A stretch of DNA of 63,893 bases from CADEFX01 sp050260355 (GCA_050260355.1 JBLNBZ010000142.1:1-63893), one strand, 5' to 3'. Positions 36,569-44,277 are shown, counted from the first letter of the stretch. Made by a program: numbers and translations. Notes: generated by a model from the letters alone, not told the origin.

Positions 36569-36751
36569 ATGCGCCGCATGAGACCGTGGAGTGGACAAGG
36601 TAGTCCCGATACCAGCTACAGCAGCCAGTGGGAGCCTCGCGACAAGCAAGAGCCGGAAAGCCCGAAATCACTGAGTGAGGCAATCAACAGGCGGCGACGT
36701 GAGCATCAGCAGGCTTTTAAGGATCGAGTGCGGCGTAAGGAAAGGATCTAG
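36569..36751 (+). CDS. Small basic protein, 60 residues
   Basis: An Arg/Lys-rich protein whose C-terminal half (SLSEAINRRRREHQQAFKDR) resembles the end of the preceding 156-residue protein. The stop is followed 2 bp later by the next start, which supports it as part of the operon. Function unknown. Confidence 0.5.
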   Translation: MRRMRPWSGQGSPDTSYSSQWEPRDKQEPESPKSLSEAINRRRREHQQAFKDRVRRKERI

Positions 36752-36753
36752 TG

Positions 36754-37014
36754 ATGCTCGAGGTCAGACGAGTTCATAAGCCAGAACTGATCGACATGCC
36801 GCATGCGCAGTTGCTGGACTGGATCGAGAGTGCCGCCGAGGATGACGTGGCGGCGATGCAGCCGCAAGTCGTTTTGCATCTGAGCGATTGCTGGGCGCTT
36901 CCTTATGTCAGGCAGGATCGCCCTATGTCGAACCGCGTCGTGGATCAGATTACTGCGGCGCTTGAGAAGGACAGAATCTTTGTCGGGCACCACTTCATCG
37001 TTCGGGTAATCTAG
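36754..37014 (+). CDS. Small phage-like protein, paralogue 1
   Basis: An 86-residue protein from the ATG at 36754 (a GTG directly precedes it). It ends ITAALEKDRIFVGHHFIVRVI, which parallels KTVKRKGIFVGKHLVVCRV in the next protein, indicating an ancient tandem duplication. Its stop overlaps the next GTG start. No family recognised. Confidence 0.58.
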   Translation: MLEVRRVHKPELIDMPHAQLLDWIESAAEDDVAAMQPQVVLHLSDCWALPYVRQDRPMSNRVVDQITAALEKDRIFVGHHFIVRVI

Positions 37015-37313
37015 TGATTTATGAGGTCTATCAGGTGACGCCTTCGATGCGCATGCTGACCAGCCGGGAAATCACCGAGATGGTCGAATGCTCTTTGGCG
37101 CTGCCTGAAGGCTTTCCTATTCCACTCGAGTTAGACACGCTCGATGAGCTGTCGAGGTTCGCTCGAGATATGGGCATCAGCGAGCGGTTGTCCGACAGCG
37201 CGCTTCGACAGATCGAGAAAACGGTGAAGCGCAAGGGCATCTTTGTTGGGAAGCATCTGGTTGTTTGCCGCGTCAAGCGTGCTCTCCAATCAGGCCCACC
37301 TGGGAGCGACTAA
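37014..37313 (+). CDS. Small phage-like protein, paralogue 2
   Basis: A 99-residue protein starting at a GTG (37014) that overlaps the preceding TAG. It shares the C-terminal I-F-V-G-x-H/K-x-x-V-x-R-V pattern with paralogue 1. Its TAA stop overlaps the ATG of the following gene. The tight overlaps support all three as real genes. Confidence 0.6.
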   Translation: MIYEVYQVTPSMRMLTSREITEMVECSLALPEGFPIPLELDTLDELSRFARDMGISERLSDSALRQIEKTVKRKGIFVGKHLVVCRVKRALQSGPPGSD

Positions 37314-37738
37314 TGTCAGTGCTGCCCAAGGACGAGAAGGATCAAAGGATCGCCGAGCTAGAAGCGGCACTCAGGCCGTTTGTCCGGCTGATGGATGCAA
37401 TGGAGCCATCTTACCCGCAGCAGGATGACTATGTCGTGCTGAGGCCTCCGCTTGCGGTGCGCAGTGATGCACGAGTGACGATATTCGACGTGAAGAAGGC
37501 TCGCAGGGCGCTGTACGGTGGACATAATCGGATTGCCGAATTCGAGAAGGCGCTGTGGCCGTTCATTGAAGTCGCGAAAGCCGCGATGACCTATGAGTAT
37601 CTACCTGGCTACATACCGGCACATGGTAGACAGATGCCGAGCCACGTCCTGTGGAGCGTTCGCCTGAATCGGCGCCAGCAAGTGAAGGTCACATTCGCGG
37701 ATGTCAGGCGGGCCAAGAAGGCCTTGCGAGTAAGGTAA
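37313..37738 (+). CDS. Hypothetical protein with an internal duplication, 141 residues
   Basis: The ATG at 37313 overlaps the previous stop. Two copies of a module of about 65 residues are seen: RIAELEAALRPFVRLMDAM ... VTIFDVKKARRAL and RIAEFEKALWPFIEVAKAAM ... VTFADVRRAKKAL. Each joins an amphipathic helix to a strand-helix unit. No known family; it may be a structural or chaperone-like virion protein. Confidence 0.6.
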   Translation: MSVLPKDEKDQRIAELEAALRPFVRLMDAMEPSYPQQDDYVVLRPPLAVRSDARVTIFDVKKARRALYGGHNRIAEFEKALWPFIEVAKAAMTYEYLPGYIPAHGRQMPSHVLWSVRLNRRQQVKVTFADVRRAKKALRVR

Positions 37739-37745
37739 GCTAGAT

Positions 37746-38720
37746 ATGGGCAGTAAGGTCAGTGTTCCCGGTCCTACTCCGGAAGAGCGTGAGCTTCAAA
37801 AGAACCAGGCAGAGCTTCTAGCCATACAGCGCCAGATCATTGAGCAGCAGCAGGCACAGAACAAAATCCTGCTTCCGTTCTTGGCTGAGCAGGAAGGCTT
37901 TGACGTTCAGGTGAATGACCAGGGCGTCATTACCAAGATTGCCAAGCGCGCTGATCCTGATGAGGCTAAGCGGAAAGAGCTTGAAAGCGGACTCCTCGAT
38001 CGGTCCTTGAAAGCTCTTAAGGGTGAGTTGCCCGTTGATCCTGGCCTCGAACAAAACCTGCAACAGCAGGAGAAGGACCTTCGCGACCGCCTAGCGGCTC
38101 AATTCGGTCCGGGCTATGAGACGACTACTCCCGGCATTGAGACGCTGGGCGAGTTCTTCCGAACCTCTGAGATTCTAAGGGAAGGTGCTCGCACTGGGCA
38201 ACTTACGCTTGCTGAGCAGTTGGGCATTACCAGGGAGCAACAAGATCAGTTCCAACGGCAATCGTCGCAGGACGTTCTGAGACAGACGGCGATTGGCGAC
38301 CCCCTGACCTTTGCCGGTGCCTTTGGGCAAACGGCACGCGGATATGGGCAGGCTCAAGTCCCATTCATTGAACAGCGCAGAATGCAGCTTGATGCGTCCA
38401 GGGCCAATGCCGCCAACAGTACAGCCTTACTCGGAGCAGGCATTGGGCTGTTTGGCGCCTTCTTAAGTGATCGTCGAGTGAAGATGGACGTGATGCCTAT
38501 AGGCACTGATGTGGTGCCGGGCGTGCCACTGTACGAGTTTAGTTACATCTGGGACCCGGATACGCGCTACATCGGCCCTATGGCGGATGACTTGCAGAAG
38601 GTCGCGCCCGATGCCGTCTTTGAGAACGAGGACGGCTATCTCTTTATCGACGGGGCGAAGCTGAACCGGTTGTTGAACCTAAGGCACGACGAAGCAGTGC
38701 ATCGCCTCATGCACTGCTAA
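37746..38720 (+). CDS. Phage tail-type protein with C-terminal S74 chaperone domain
   Basis: A 324-residue protein. The N-terminus (VSVPGPTPEERELQKNQAELL) and helical middle resemble podovirus-type virion proteins. The C-terminal 80 residues match the intramolecular chaperone (peptidase S74) domain of tail fibres and spikes: LSDRRVKMDVMPIG, then YEFSYIWDPDTRYIGPMADD and APDAV. In S74 proteins the Ser and Lys of SD-x-R-x-K drive self-cleavage after trimer folding. This is the clearest phage virion signature in the element. Confidence 0.78.
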   Translation: MGSKVSVPGPTPEERELQKNQAELLAIQRQIIEQQQAQNKILLPFLAEQEGFDVQVNDQGVITKIAKRADPDEAKRKELESGLLDRSLKALKGELPVDPGLEQNLQQQEKDLRDRLAAQFGPGYETTTPGIETLGEFFRTSEILREGARTGQLTLAEQLGITREQQDQFQRQSSQDVLRQTAIGDPLTFAGAFGQTARGYGQAQVPFIEQRRMQLDASRANAANSTALLGAGIGLFGAFLSDRRVKMDVMPIGTDVVPGVPLYEFSYIWDPDTRYIGPMADDLQKVAPDAVFENEDGYLFIDGAKLNRLLNLRHDEAVHRLMHC

Positions 38721-39447
38721 GAATGCCATTCTACCAGATCTTCAACGTTATTAGGAACTTGTGGACTGGTTACGCCTAAGTGACTGCGTCCTCATGACTA
38801 TCGCGCCTCACCTCTCACGTGGATTTCCTGTTAATAACCTGTGAAAGGCGGGGGGAAATTTGGGCTCCGATACAACTCCAGCCCACGAATAAGAGGATGT
38901 TTTCCGCTCCTTGACCACTTAGCGGGGACTAGCCATGACTCCGATGTTGCCATTTCCTGGCGGACTGCCACAGCACATCACGGCATCGAAACGGCGTCGT
39001 AGGAGGCGCGTGCCATTTATTGTCGTCCTGCCTCCTGCGGTGAACAGGTTTGCGGTCCATCTGAATTTGTCCGTTCGGCGGGAATGGCCAAATGGTGGTC
39101 CCTTTTCCGCCCTATGGGAGCTGCTGTCTCGGGTGCTGACGCACTGGATTTGCAAACTCCTGGTACTGTGGGTAGCCACGCTATGGAGCACGACCACCCC
39201 AGTAGCTGATGCGACGTACAGGGGTCGAGCAATCGGGCCTTGGCTGACCGTGATTAGGTAGCGTTGGGCAAGCCGAGGCGGGGTATCCCTAGTTGTGACT
39301 GTTGTTGCACCTTGCAACCAGGTAATGACCGGGCATCGGCGGTATGGCATTGATAATGCTTGGCAATCATCGGTAACGATGGCCTGGGACACCTATGTGG
39401 GCTATGCTAGCTATAAGCCAATGATATCCTTGTGGAAATTGGCTCGG
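38721..39447. other. Right-end region of the element up to selC
   Basis: It contains one weak ORF (38935-39261) and otherwise no gene. Just upstream of selC is a CTATAA box (39411-39416), 31 bp before the tRNA start, which could serve as a -10 element; no convincing -35 is seen. This region must supply the promoter for tRNA-Sec after integration. Confidence 0.45.
38935..39261 (+). CDS. Possible small membrane protein, 108 residues
   Basis: Starts MTPMLPFPGGLPQ, with a basic RRRRRR stretch and two hydrophobic segments (VPFIVVLPPAVN and LTHWICKLLVLWVATLW). The layout could suit a holin-like protein, but no ribosome binding site is evident and the codon use is weak. Confidence 0.3.
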   Translation: MTPMLPFPGGLPQHITASKRRRRRRVPFIVVLPPAVNRFAVHLNLSVRREWPNGGPFSALWELLSRVLTHWICKLLVLWVATLWSTTTPVADATYRGRAIGPWLTVIR

Positions 39448-39489
39448 GGAGGAGTCCCGCTCCCGGTGGGGCGACCGGACTTCAAATCC
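39448..39489 (+). repeat. Right attachment site (attR) within selC
   Basis: Identical over 42 bp to attL at 24669-24710. It forms the 5' half of the functional tRNA-Sec; the 3' half from 39490 onward is original chromosome. Confidence 0.92.
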
Positions 39490-39543
39490 GGGTGGGGCCG
39501 TCAGACGGTCTCAGGTGGGTTCGACTCCCATCCTCCTCCGCCA
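39448..39543 (+). tRNA. selC: tRNA-Sec (anticodon UCA)
   Basis: The 96-nt gene ends with encoded CCA (39541-39543). The D-arm (CGCTCC/GGGGCG), anticodon arm (CCGGA-CTTCAAA-TCCGG, anticodon TCA at 39482-39484 region), long variable arm (GCCGTC/ GACGGT-type stem) and T-loop TTCGACT are all visible and match E. coli selC closely. The acceptor is 7 clear pairs plus position U8 opposite C; the T-stem can extend to 6 pairs, giving the family total of 13. The first 42 nt are the attR repeat supplied by the element. Confidence 0.96.
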
Positions 39544-39563
39544 CCCCGTTCCGAGGCTTCTTC

Positions 39564-40031
39564 ATGAATGCAGCCGCCCACGTGATCGTCGCGCAATTGG
39601 AGGCCGCCGCCAAAGCGGCGCAGCAGGCCGAGGATGCGCTGCGCAAGCGGATGGTGGAGGAGGTCGCGCGTCTGGAGCGCGAGCGCGCCTTCGCTTACCG
39701 CAGGCTCAACTTGATGCGCGCGGTGGCCGACGCGGTGGCGCGTGCGGAAAGCCAGGATGCCGCGGTCGCCAACGGCCTGGCCGCCGTGCGTAATGAGCTC
39801 GGCTGGGATGGCGAAAGCGAGACGCGCACCGAGACGCTCGACCGCTTCGCCGCGGTCATTCGGGCGACGTTCGCGAGGCTTGGCTCGGAGACGGCAGAGG
39901 CCGAAACGCCGGCCGCTGACCCCGTCGATGCGCTCTCCGATTTCGAGGCCTGGTACGCCGCCAGATTCGAGCGGCCGTTCTGGGTGCTGTTCGACCAATA
40001 CGTTCCGGAGTTGCCCCTTGTCGAACGTTAA
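39564..40031 (+). CDS. Coiled-coil protein of unknown function downstream of selC
   Basis: A 155-residue protein, first of a five-gene operon. The N-terminal 90 residues are Ala/Glu/Arg-rich and predicted coiled coil (EAAAKAAQQAEDALRKRMVEE), followed by an acidic linker and a conserved-looking C-terminal piece FEAWYAARFERPFWVLFDQYVPE. Its ATG forms an ATGA overlap with the TGA that would have ended the ancestral selB frame. Its end overlaps the next gene. I do not recognise the family. Confidence 0.72.
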   Translation: MNAAAHVIVAQLEAAAKAAQQAEDALRKRMVEEVARLERERAFAYRRLNLMRAVADAVARAESQDAAVANGLAAVRNELGWDGESETRTETLDRFAAVIRATFARLGSETAEAETPAADPVDALSDFEAWYAARFERPFWVLFDQYVPELPLVER

Positions 40032-40416
40032 GTCCGGCAGCGTCACGACCGACTTCGACGAGTGGCTCGGACCCATGGTCAAGCAGCACGGCGAATTCAC
40101 CGTGCTGGTGATCCTGGCCGAGATCGGCGAACGACGGGTGGTGCCGCTATGCTCGACCTATCTGCATGTGATCGGCGATGAGATCGATTGGAGCGGCATC
40201 GTGGATCTGTTCGCTGGCTCCGGTCGCGAGTGGGACGGCGCCGCATTCTTTCCGACCAAGGGCCGCGATGGCGGACCGGTCGACAATGCGACGGCGCGTC
40301 TGCGTCTGGCGGAGCTGGAGGCCAAGGTCACCGCGGATCGGATGATCCTGAATGAAGGACACTTCTTCGATCGGCACGGACGCCGCATCAAGATCGAGCC
40401 GATGGCGGACGCATGA
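40018..40416 (+). CDS. Hypothetical protein in the lipoyl cassette, 132 residues
   Basis: The likely start is TTG at 40018 (MSNVKSGSVTTDFDEWLG), with GGAG about 9 nt upstream and a 14-bp overlap with the preceding gene; an ATG at 40075 would shorten it. The protein contains EFTVLVILAEIGERRVVPL and a C-terminal NATARLRLAELEAKVTADRM helix. Its stop overlaps the ATG of the lipoate-ligase-like gene (ATGA). No known family recognised. Confidence 0.65.
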   Translation: MSNVKSGSVTTDFDEWLGPMVKQHGEFTVLVILAEIGERRVVPLCSTYLHVIGDEIDWSGIVDLFAGSGREWDGAAFFPTKGRDGGPVDNATARLRLAELEAKVTADRMILNEGHFFDRHGRRIKIEPMADA

Positions 40417-41192
40417 GCTCAATTCTGCGCATCGTCGATACGGGGCTTCGTCCGGCGCGCTGGAATGTGGCCATGACGGCGGCGCTGGCACAGTTGCACG
40501 CGGCGGGCCGTGTCGCAGACACGCTGCGCCTCCACCGCTATCCGGCATCGGTGCTGCTCGGCCGCAGCCAGCACGTCGAGACGGCCTGCGACGCCGCCTA
40601 CTGCCGGCGCGCGGGCATCGAGATTGCACGCCGTGTGACGGGGGGCGGCGCCGTGTTCATGAGCCCACGCATGCTGGCGTGGGACGTTGTCATCGGCCGC
40701 GCAACCGCCGGTGCCGATCTCGAGACCGCGGCGCGGATAATCTGTGAAGGCGTGGCGTCGGGCTTGACGCGGCTCGGCGCGCCCGCCCGCTTCCGCGCAC
40801 CCAACGACATCGAGAGCGGCGGACGCAAGCTGTCGGGCTCGAGCGGCTATGCCGAAGGGCGTAGCCTCGTTCTGCAAGGTACCGTCCTCATCGCCGACGA
40901 CGTGCCGGACATGGCGCGGGCGCTGCGTCTTCCCCAAGATGCGCTGTATGATCGGGTGACGTGCCTGGAGACAACCCTGGGGCGGCAGATCCCGGTTGGC
41001 GATGTCGCGCAACGCATTCGGGACGGGCTGACGCAAGCGCTGGGCCTTCGCCCGATCGAGGCTCAGCCGAGCCGCGAGGAGACAGAGGCGGCGGACGCCT
41101 TGCTGCACGACGAGATCGGCACCGAGGAGTTCGTGGCAGGCCCTGGCACGACGCAACCGGCGGAGAGCGTCGCATGGCGCGCAAGCTCCTGA
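40413..41192 (+). CDS. Lipoate-protein ligase family enzyme
   Basis: A 259-residue member of the LplA/BPL_LplA_LipB family, which attaches lipoate or octanoate to a lysine of a carrier protein. Motifs are RRVTGGGAVF (the R-R-x-x-G-G-G lipoyl-AMP site), GRKLSGSSGY (the K-x-S-G loop) and LQGTVLI. It lies two genes upstream of a GcvH-like carrier, which is its obvious substrate. The pairing resembles the LplA/lipoate-binding-protein pair of the sHdr sulfur-oxidation pathway. Its end overlaps the DsrE-like gene by 19 bp. Confidence 0.85.
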   Translation: MSSILRIVDTGLRPARWNVAMTAALAQLHAAGRVADTLRLHRYPASVLLGRSQHVETACDAAYCRRAGIEIARRVTGGGAVFMSPRMLAWDVVIGRATAGADLETAARIICEGVASGLTRLGAPARFRAPNDIESGGRKLSGSSGYAEGRSLVLQGTVLIADDVPDMARALRLPQDALYDRVTCLETTLGRQIPVGDVAQRIRDGLTQALGLRPIEAQPSREETEAADALLHDEIGTEEFVAGPGTTQPAESVAWRASS

Positions 41193-41551
41193 TCGTCCTC
41201 GTCAACACGGACCCGCGCAACCCGGAGGAGCTGGGCGCGCCGTTCTATCACGCGGCCGTGGCGGCAGCGATGGACATCGAGGTCGACGTCATCTGCGCGG
41301 CGACCGCGGGCAAACTGATGCGCAAGGGCGTGGCCGAGGCCATCCGCATCAAGGCCGGTCACGACAAGACGGTGTATGATTGGATCAAGGATGCGCATGC
41401 CAACGGCGCGCGATTTTGGGCGTGTCCCGCCAATCTCGATCTGTTCGACATGACGGAGCAGGATCTCATTCCGGAGTGTCGAGGGCTGATGGGCGCTGCT
41501 GCGATGCTCGAGCGCATCATGTCCGACGAGCACCGCGTTCTGACGTACTGA
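41174..41551 (+). CDS. DsrE-like protein
   Basis: A 125-residue protein of the DsrE/DsrF-like superfamily, small proteins that carry sulfane sulfur on cysteine. The candidate carrier is Cys84 in GARFWACPANLDLF, matching the position of conserved Cys in DsrE2/E3-type proteins; Cys41 and Cys102 are also present. The overlap with the ligase gene and the adjacent lipoyl carrier suggest a joint sulfur- or selenium-transfer role. That role is inference. Confidence 0.78.
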   Translation: MARKLLIVLVNTDPRNPEELGAPFYHAAVAAAMDIEVDVICAATAGKLMRKGVAEAIRIKAGHDKTVYDWIKDAHANGARFWACPANLDLFDMTEQDLIPECRGLMGAAAMLERIMSDEHRVLTY

Positions 41552-41559
41552 GGCCGCCG

Positions 41560-42000
41560 ATGGCACTCGTTCAAGGCAACGAGTTTCCCGAGCACCTGTA
41601 CTACGATCTGGAGAACCAGGTCTGGTACGAGCCGCTGGCGGACGGCACCATCCGCGCCGGCTTCACACCGATTGCCATCGAGCTGGCGGGCGAGGTTCTG
41701 GTGTTCACGCCCAAGCGCATCGGCCGGGATTTCGAGCCGCAGCGATCGTTCGCCATGATCGAGTGCGGCAAGTGGGTCGGCGCGGCGCGCGCGGCGTTCG
41801 CGGGCGTAGTTGTCGCCGCCAACCAGGAGCTCGAGCGACGGCCCAGGCTTCTCAACGAGGATGCGTTCGGGCGAGGCTGGATGCTGATCGTGCGCACCGA
41901 GGACACGGGTTGGCGCGATCGCCTCATCACTGGCCCCGCCATCGGTCCGGCCTTTGCCGCATGGCTTGAAGCCGAAGCTTACAAGGGGCGGACGGAATAG
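41560..42000 (+). CDS. GcvH-like lipoyl carrier protein
   Basis: A 146-residue protein aligned with glycine-cleavage H protein: LADGTIRAGFTPIAIELAG, LVFTPKRIG, then IECGKWVGAARAAFAGVVVAANQEL and LNEDAFGRGWMLIV. Lys71 in ECGKW falls at the lipoylated lysine of GcvH (ES-V-K-A). No gcvT or gcvP genes adjoin it, so a role other than glycine cleavage is likely, similar to the LbpA proteins of sHdr systems. It is the last gene of the operon. Confidence 0.83.
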   Translation: MALVQGNEFPEHLYYDLENQVWYEPLADGTIRAGFTPIAIELAGEVLVFTPKRIGRDFEPQRSFAMIECGKWVGAARAAFAGVVVAANQELERRPRLLNEDAFGRGWMLIVRTEDTGWRDRLITGPAIGPAFAAWLEAEAYKGRTE

Positions 42001-42034
42001 GGGGCGCCTGCGGCCAATGTCCGCCAGCCCCTGC

Positions 42035-43237
42035 TCATGGCCGAGCTTCCCGGCGCGACCACCAAAGTGCGGCGGGCCCGAGCAGCCCGCCGGCGGCCAT
42101 GACCAGAAACGCTGCAAGCCATCCCGATGGGCTGGTCATGCCGCCCCCGGCATCGATCGCGACACCGACGGCCCATCCACCTGCCGCCGACAATCCGAAG
42201 CCGACGGTCGAATGCAAGGCCATCGTTGCTCCGCGATACTCCGGTTCTGCGCTCGCCGACATGCCTGACGTGAGAGCGCCCGAGTCGGCCGGAATGGCGA
42301 TGGTATAGATCAGCATCAACGGCAACAGAACGGAAGGAGAGGCTTGCGTCGCAAGCCCGATCAGCACGGCCGCGCATCCGGCAATGCACATGAACCAGAT
42401 GATGGCGCGATGGCGCCCGAAGCGTATCGCGGCCTCGTTGCCGATGATGCTGGCGGGCATGGCAACCACTGCAGCGATGACGCTGACGGTGATGGGCTCC
42501 AGCATCGCCGAGCCGCCGTTGCGCGCTGTCACATACGCCCAGAAGGTCACGATCCAGGTGCGCAGCGCATAAAGCTCGAAGCAGTGGGCGCCGTAGCCGA
42601 GGATGTAGCCGAGCGCCGTTCGATTGCGAAACACCGGCTTGAAATCGAGCAGGGGCCGGGACGAGGCCTTTGGTGCGACGGGAGCCATGCCGAGGCTGGC
42701 TGCAATCATCGCCAGTGGTCCGAGCGCCGTGAGGTAGAAGGCCGCGCGCCATCCGAACTGATCGGCGGTGAGCTGAGCCAGCAGGAACGAGAGCCCGACC
42801 CCGAAGGAGAAGCTCGCCGTATAGAGCGTGACGCTGCGCGAGATATCTCCCGGCCCCAGCCTGTCGGTTAGGGCCTTGAGGCCCGGCATGTAGGCGCCGG
42901 CAAATCCGACCCCGGCCAGACCCCAGATGATGATGGCAGACACCAAGCCTTGCGCGAACAGGCCGAACGCGAGGGTCGCCAGTCCGCTGGCGGCCGACCC
43001 GACAAGCAGGACGATGCGCGCATCCACACGGTCGGTCAGCGTGGCGAGCACCGGCACCGCCAGCATGTAGCCGATGGCAAACGAGCTCGCCATCAGCCCT
43101 GCCTCGCTGGCGGTCAATTGCCACTGCGGAATGAGGTGCTGCGCCATCACCGCGGGAACCACGACATGAGGCAACAGGTTGCCGACCTGCCCTACGCACA
43201 TGGCGACGACAAGCGACCTTCCACTCAGCGACGTCAT
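42035..43237 (-). CDS. Major facilitator superfamily transporter
   Basis: A 400-residue protein with about twelve hydrophobic helices and the intracellular-loop motif VLATLTDRVDARIVLL after helix 2, typical of MFS carriers. The start ATG follows GGGGGAAGG. It is convergent with the GcvH-like gene and downstream of a LysR regulator on the same strand, which may control it. The substrate is unknown. Confidence 0.87.
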   Translation of the reverse strand: MTSLSGRSLVVAMCVGQVGNLLPHVVVPAVMAQHLIPQWQLTASEAGLMASSFAIGYMLAVPVLATLTDRVDARIVLLVGSAASGLATLAFGLFAQGLVSAIIIWGLAGVGFAGAYMPGLKALTDRLGPGDISRSVTLYTASFSFGVGLSFLLAQLTADQFGWRAAFYLTALGPLAMIAASLGMAPVAPKASSRPLLDFKPVFRNRTALGYILGYGAHCFELYALRTWIVTFWAYVTARNGGSAMLEPITVSVIAAVVAMPASIIGNEAAIRFGRHRAIIWFMCIAGCAAVLIGLATQASPSVLLPLMLIYTIAIPADSGALTSGMSASAEPEYRGATMALHSTVGFGLSAAGGWAVGVAIDAGGGMTSPSGWLAAFLVMAAGGLLGPAALWWSRREARP

Positions 43238-43307
43238 CCTTCCCCCGACAGCACCTCTCCACCAACGCCGCCCTTTAGCATGGTTCGCGGCCTGGTTGTC
43301 TTGCCCA

Positions 43308-44153
43308 TCAATCCCGGTCCGCTGAGACCTGCCGCAGCCCGGCCAAGGCGGGCTGCATCACGGAATCGTCCGCATCGGCGGAATAGACGACATAGATCGG
43401 GTAGGAAAATTGAGGTGCATCTTGCACCAGCTTGAGCTGTCCGGATGTCAGGTAGGGCCGGACCGCGCGCATCCTAAAGTACCCGGACCCGCCTCTCGCC
43501 AGAATATAGCTCAGTCCGAGTGGACCGAGATTGACGGAGAGGCCAGGCGTGGATTCTGGGAAATTCCCGCCGTGGTGAAGCGCAAAATCCGGCCCCCAAT
43601 CCACGTGCACGTAGTCCGCATCATCCGGGGAGCCCTCTTGCGAATTGGTCGTCACGAGGACGAGCTTCTCCTCCATGAGCCGGTCGATTTTCAGACCGGG
43701 ACGATGCTGCGGCGCATACATGATGGCCGCATCCACCAGTCCGCCGGCGACGAGGCCGATCAAATCCTGCGGCACGTCGACGTGAACGCGAAGCGCGATA
43801 TCGGCGAGCGAGCTGCGCATCCATAAGATCCAGTCGATCAGGAGGGGCTGCCATAGCGTGACTTCGCTGCCGACCGCCAGCACCGCACGATGACCCGACG
43901 GCACCGCGACCTGGTGACGAGCGCGCTGCCACAACTGCACGAACGTCGGCGCGTAGCGCAGAAATTGCTCGCCTGCCGGGGTGAGGGAGGCGCCGCTCTT
44001 GTTGCGCACGAAGAGCGGCCGCCCCAACTGCTGCTCGAGCAGCTTGACGCGGGCGCTGACGGTGGTCTGGCCGACGTTGAGCTGCTTCGCTGCCCGCACG
44101 AAGCTTCCGGTCGTAACGATCTCCAGAAAGGTTCTGGCGAGCTCGATGTCCAT
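43308..44153 (-). CDS. LysR-family transcriptional regulator
   Basis: A 281-residue regulator with an N-terminal winged helix-turn-helix (MDIELARTFLEIVTTGSFVRAAKQLN...VSARVKLLEQQLGRPLFVR) and a C-terminal effector-binding domain. The ATG at 44153 gives the usual LysR N-terminus; another in-frame ATG lies at 44165. It may control the MFS gene downstream or itself. Confidence 0.88.
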   Translation of the reverse strand: MDIELARTFLEIVTTGSFVRAAKQLNVGQTTVSARVKLLEQQLGRPLFVRNKSGASLTPAGEQFLRYAPTFVQLWQRARHQVAVPSGHRAVLAVGSEVTLWQPLLIDWILWMRSSLADIALRVHVDVPQDLIGLVAGGLVDAAIMYAPQHRPGLKIDRLMEEKLVLVTTNSQEGSPDDADYVHVDWGPDFALHHGGNFPESTPGLSVNLGPLGLSYILARGGSGYFRMRAVRPYLTSGQLKLVQDAPQFSYPIYVVYSADADDSVMQPALAGLRQVSADRD

Positions 44154-44277
44154 GAAAAGGGACATAGCATAAAAACTGCACTCAAACGCCAATTCAATTC
44201 GTTTGTCTGGTTTTTTGATCGATGCGATATCAAGCGACGCCCGCTGTGCCAGCAACGAGACGAGAACGGACTGCGCC

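Larger units (their letters stand above)
24711..39489. mobile_element. 14.8-kb integrated element in selC (phage-satellite or reduced prophage-like)
   Basis: The element lies between the 42-bp repeat copies at 24669 and 39448; the exact crossover within the repeat cannot be fixed. It has a tyrosine integrase beside the left end, XRE and excisionase-like regulators, a DUF3631 replication-type protein with iterons, a protease, small DNA-binding proteins and a phage-like module with an S74 chaperone-domain protein. Base composition is visibly lower in GC than both flanks. No terminase, portal or major capsid gene was recognised. The right junction restores a complete tRNA-Sec gene. Confidence 0.88.
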
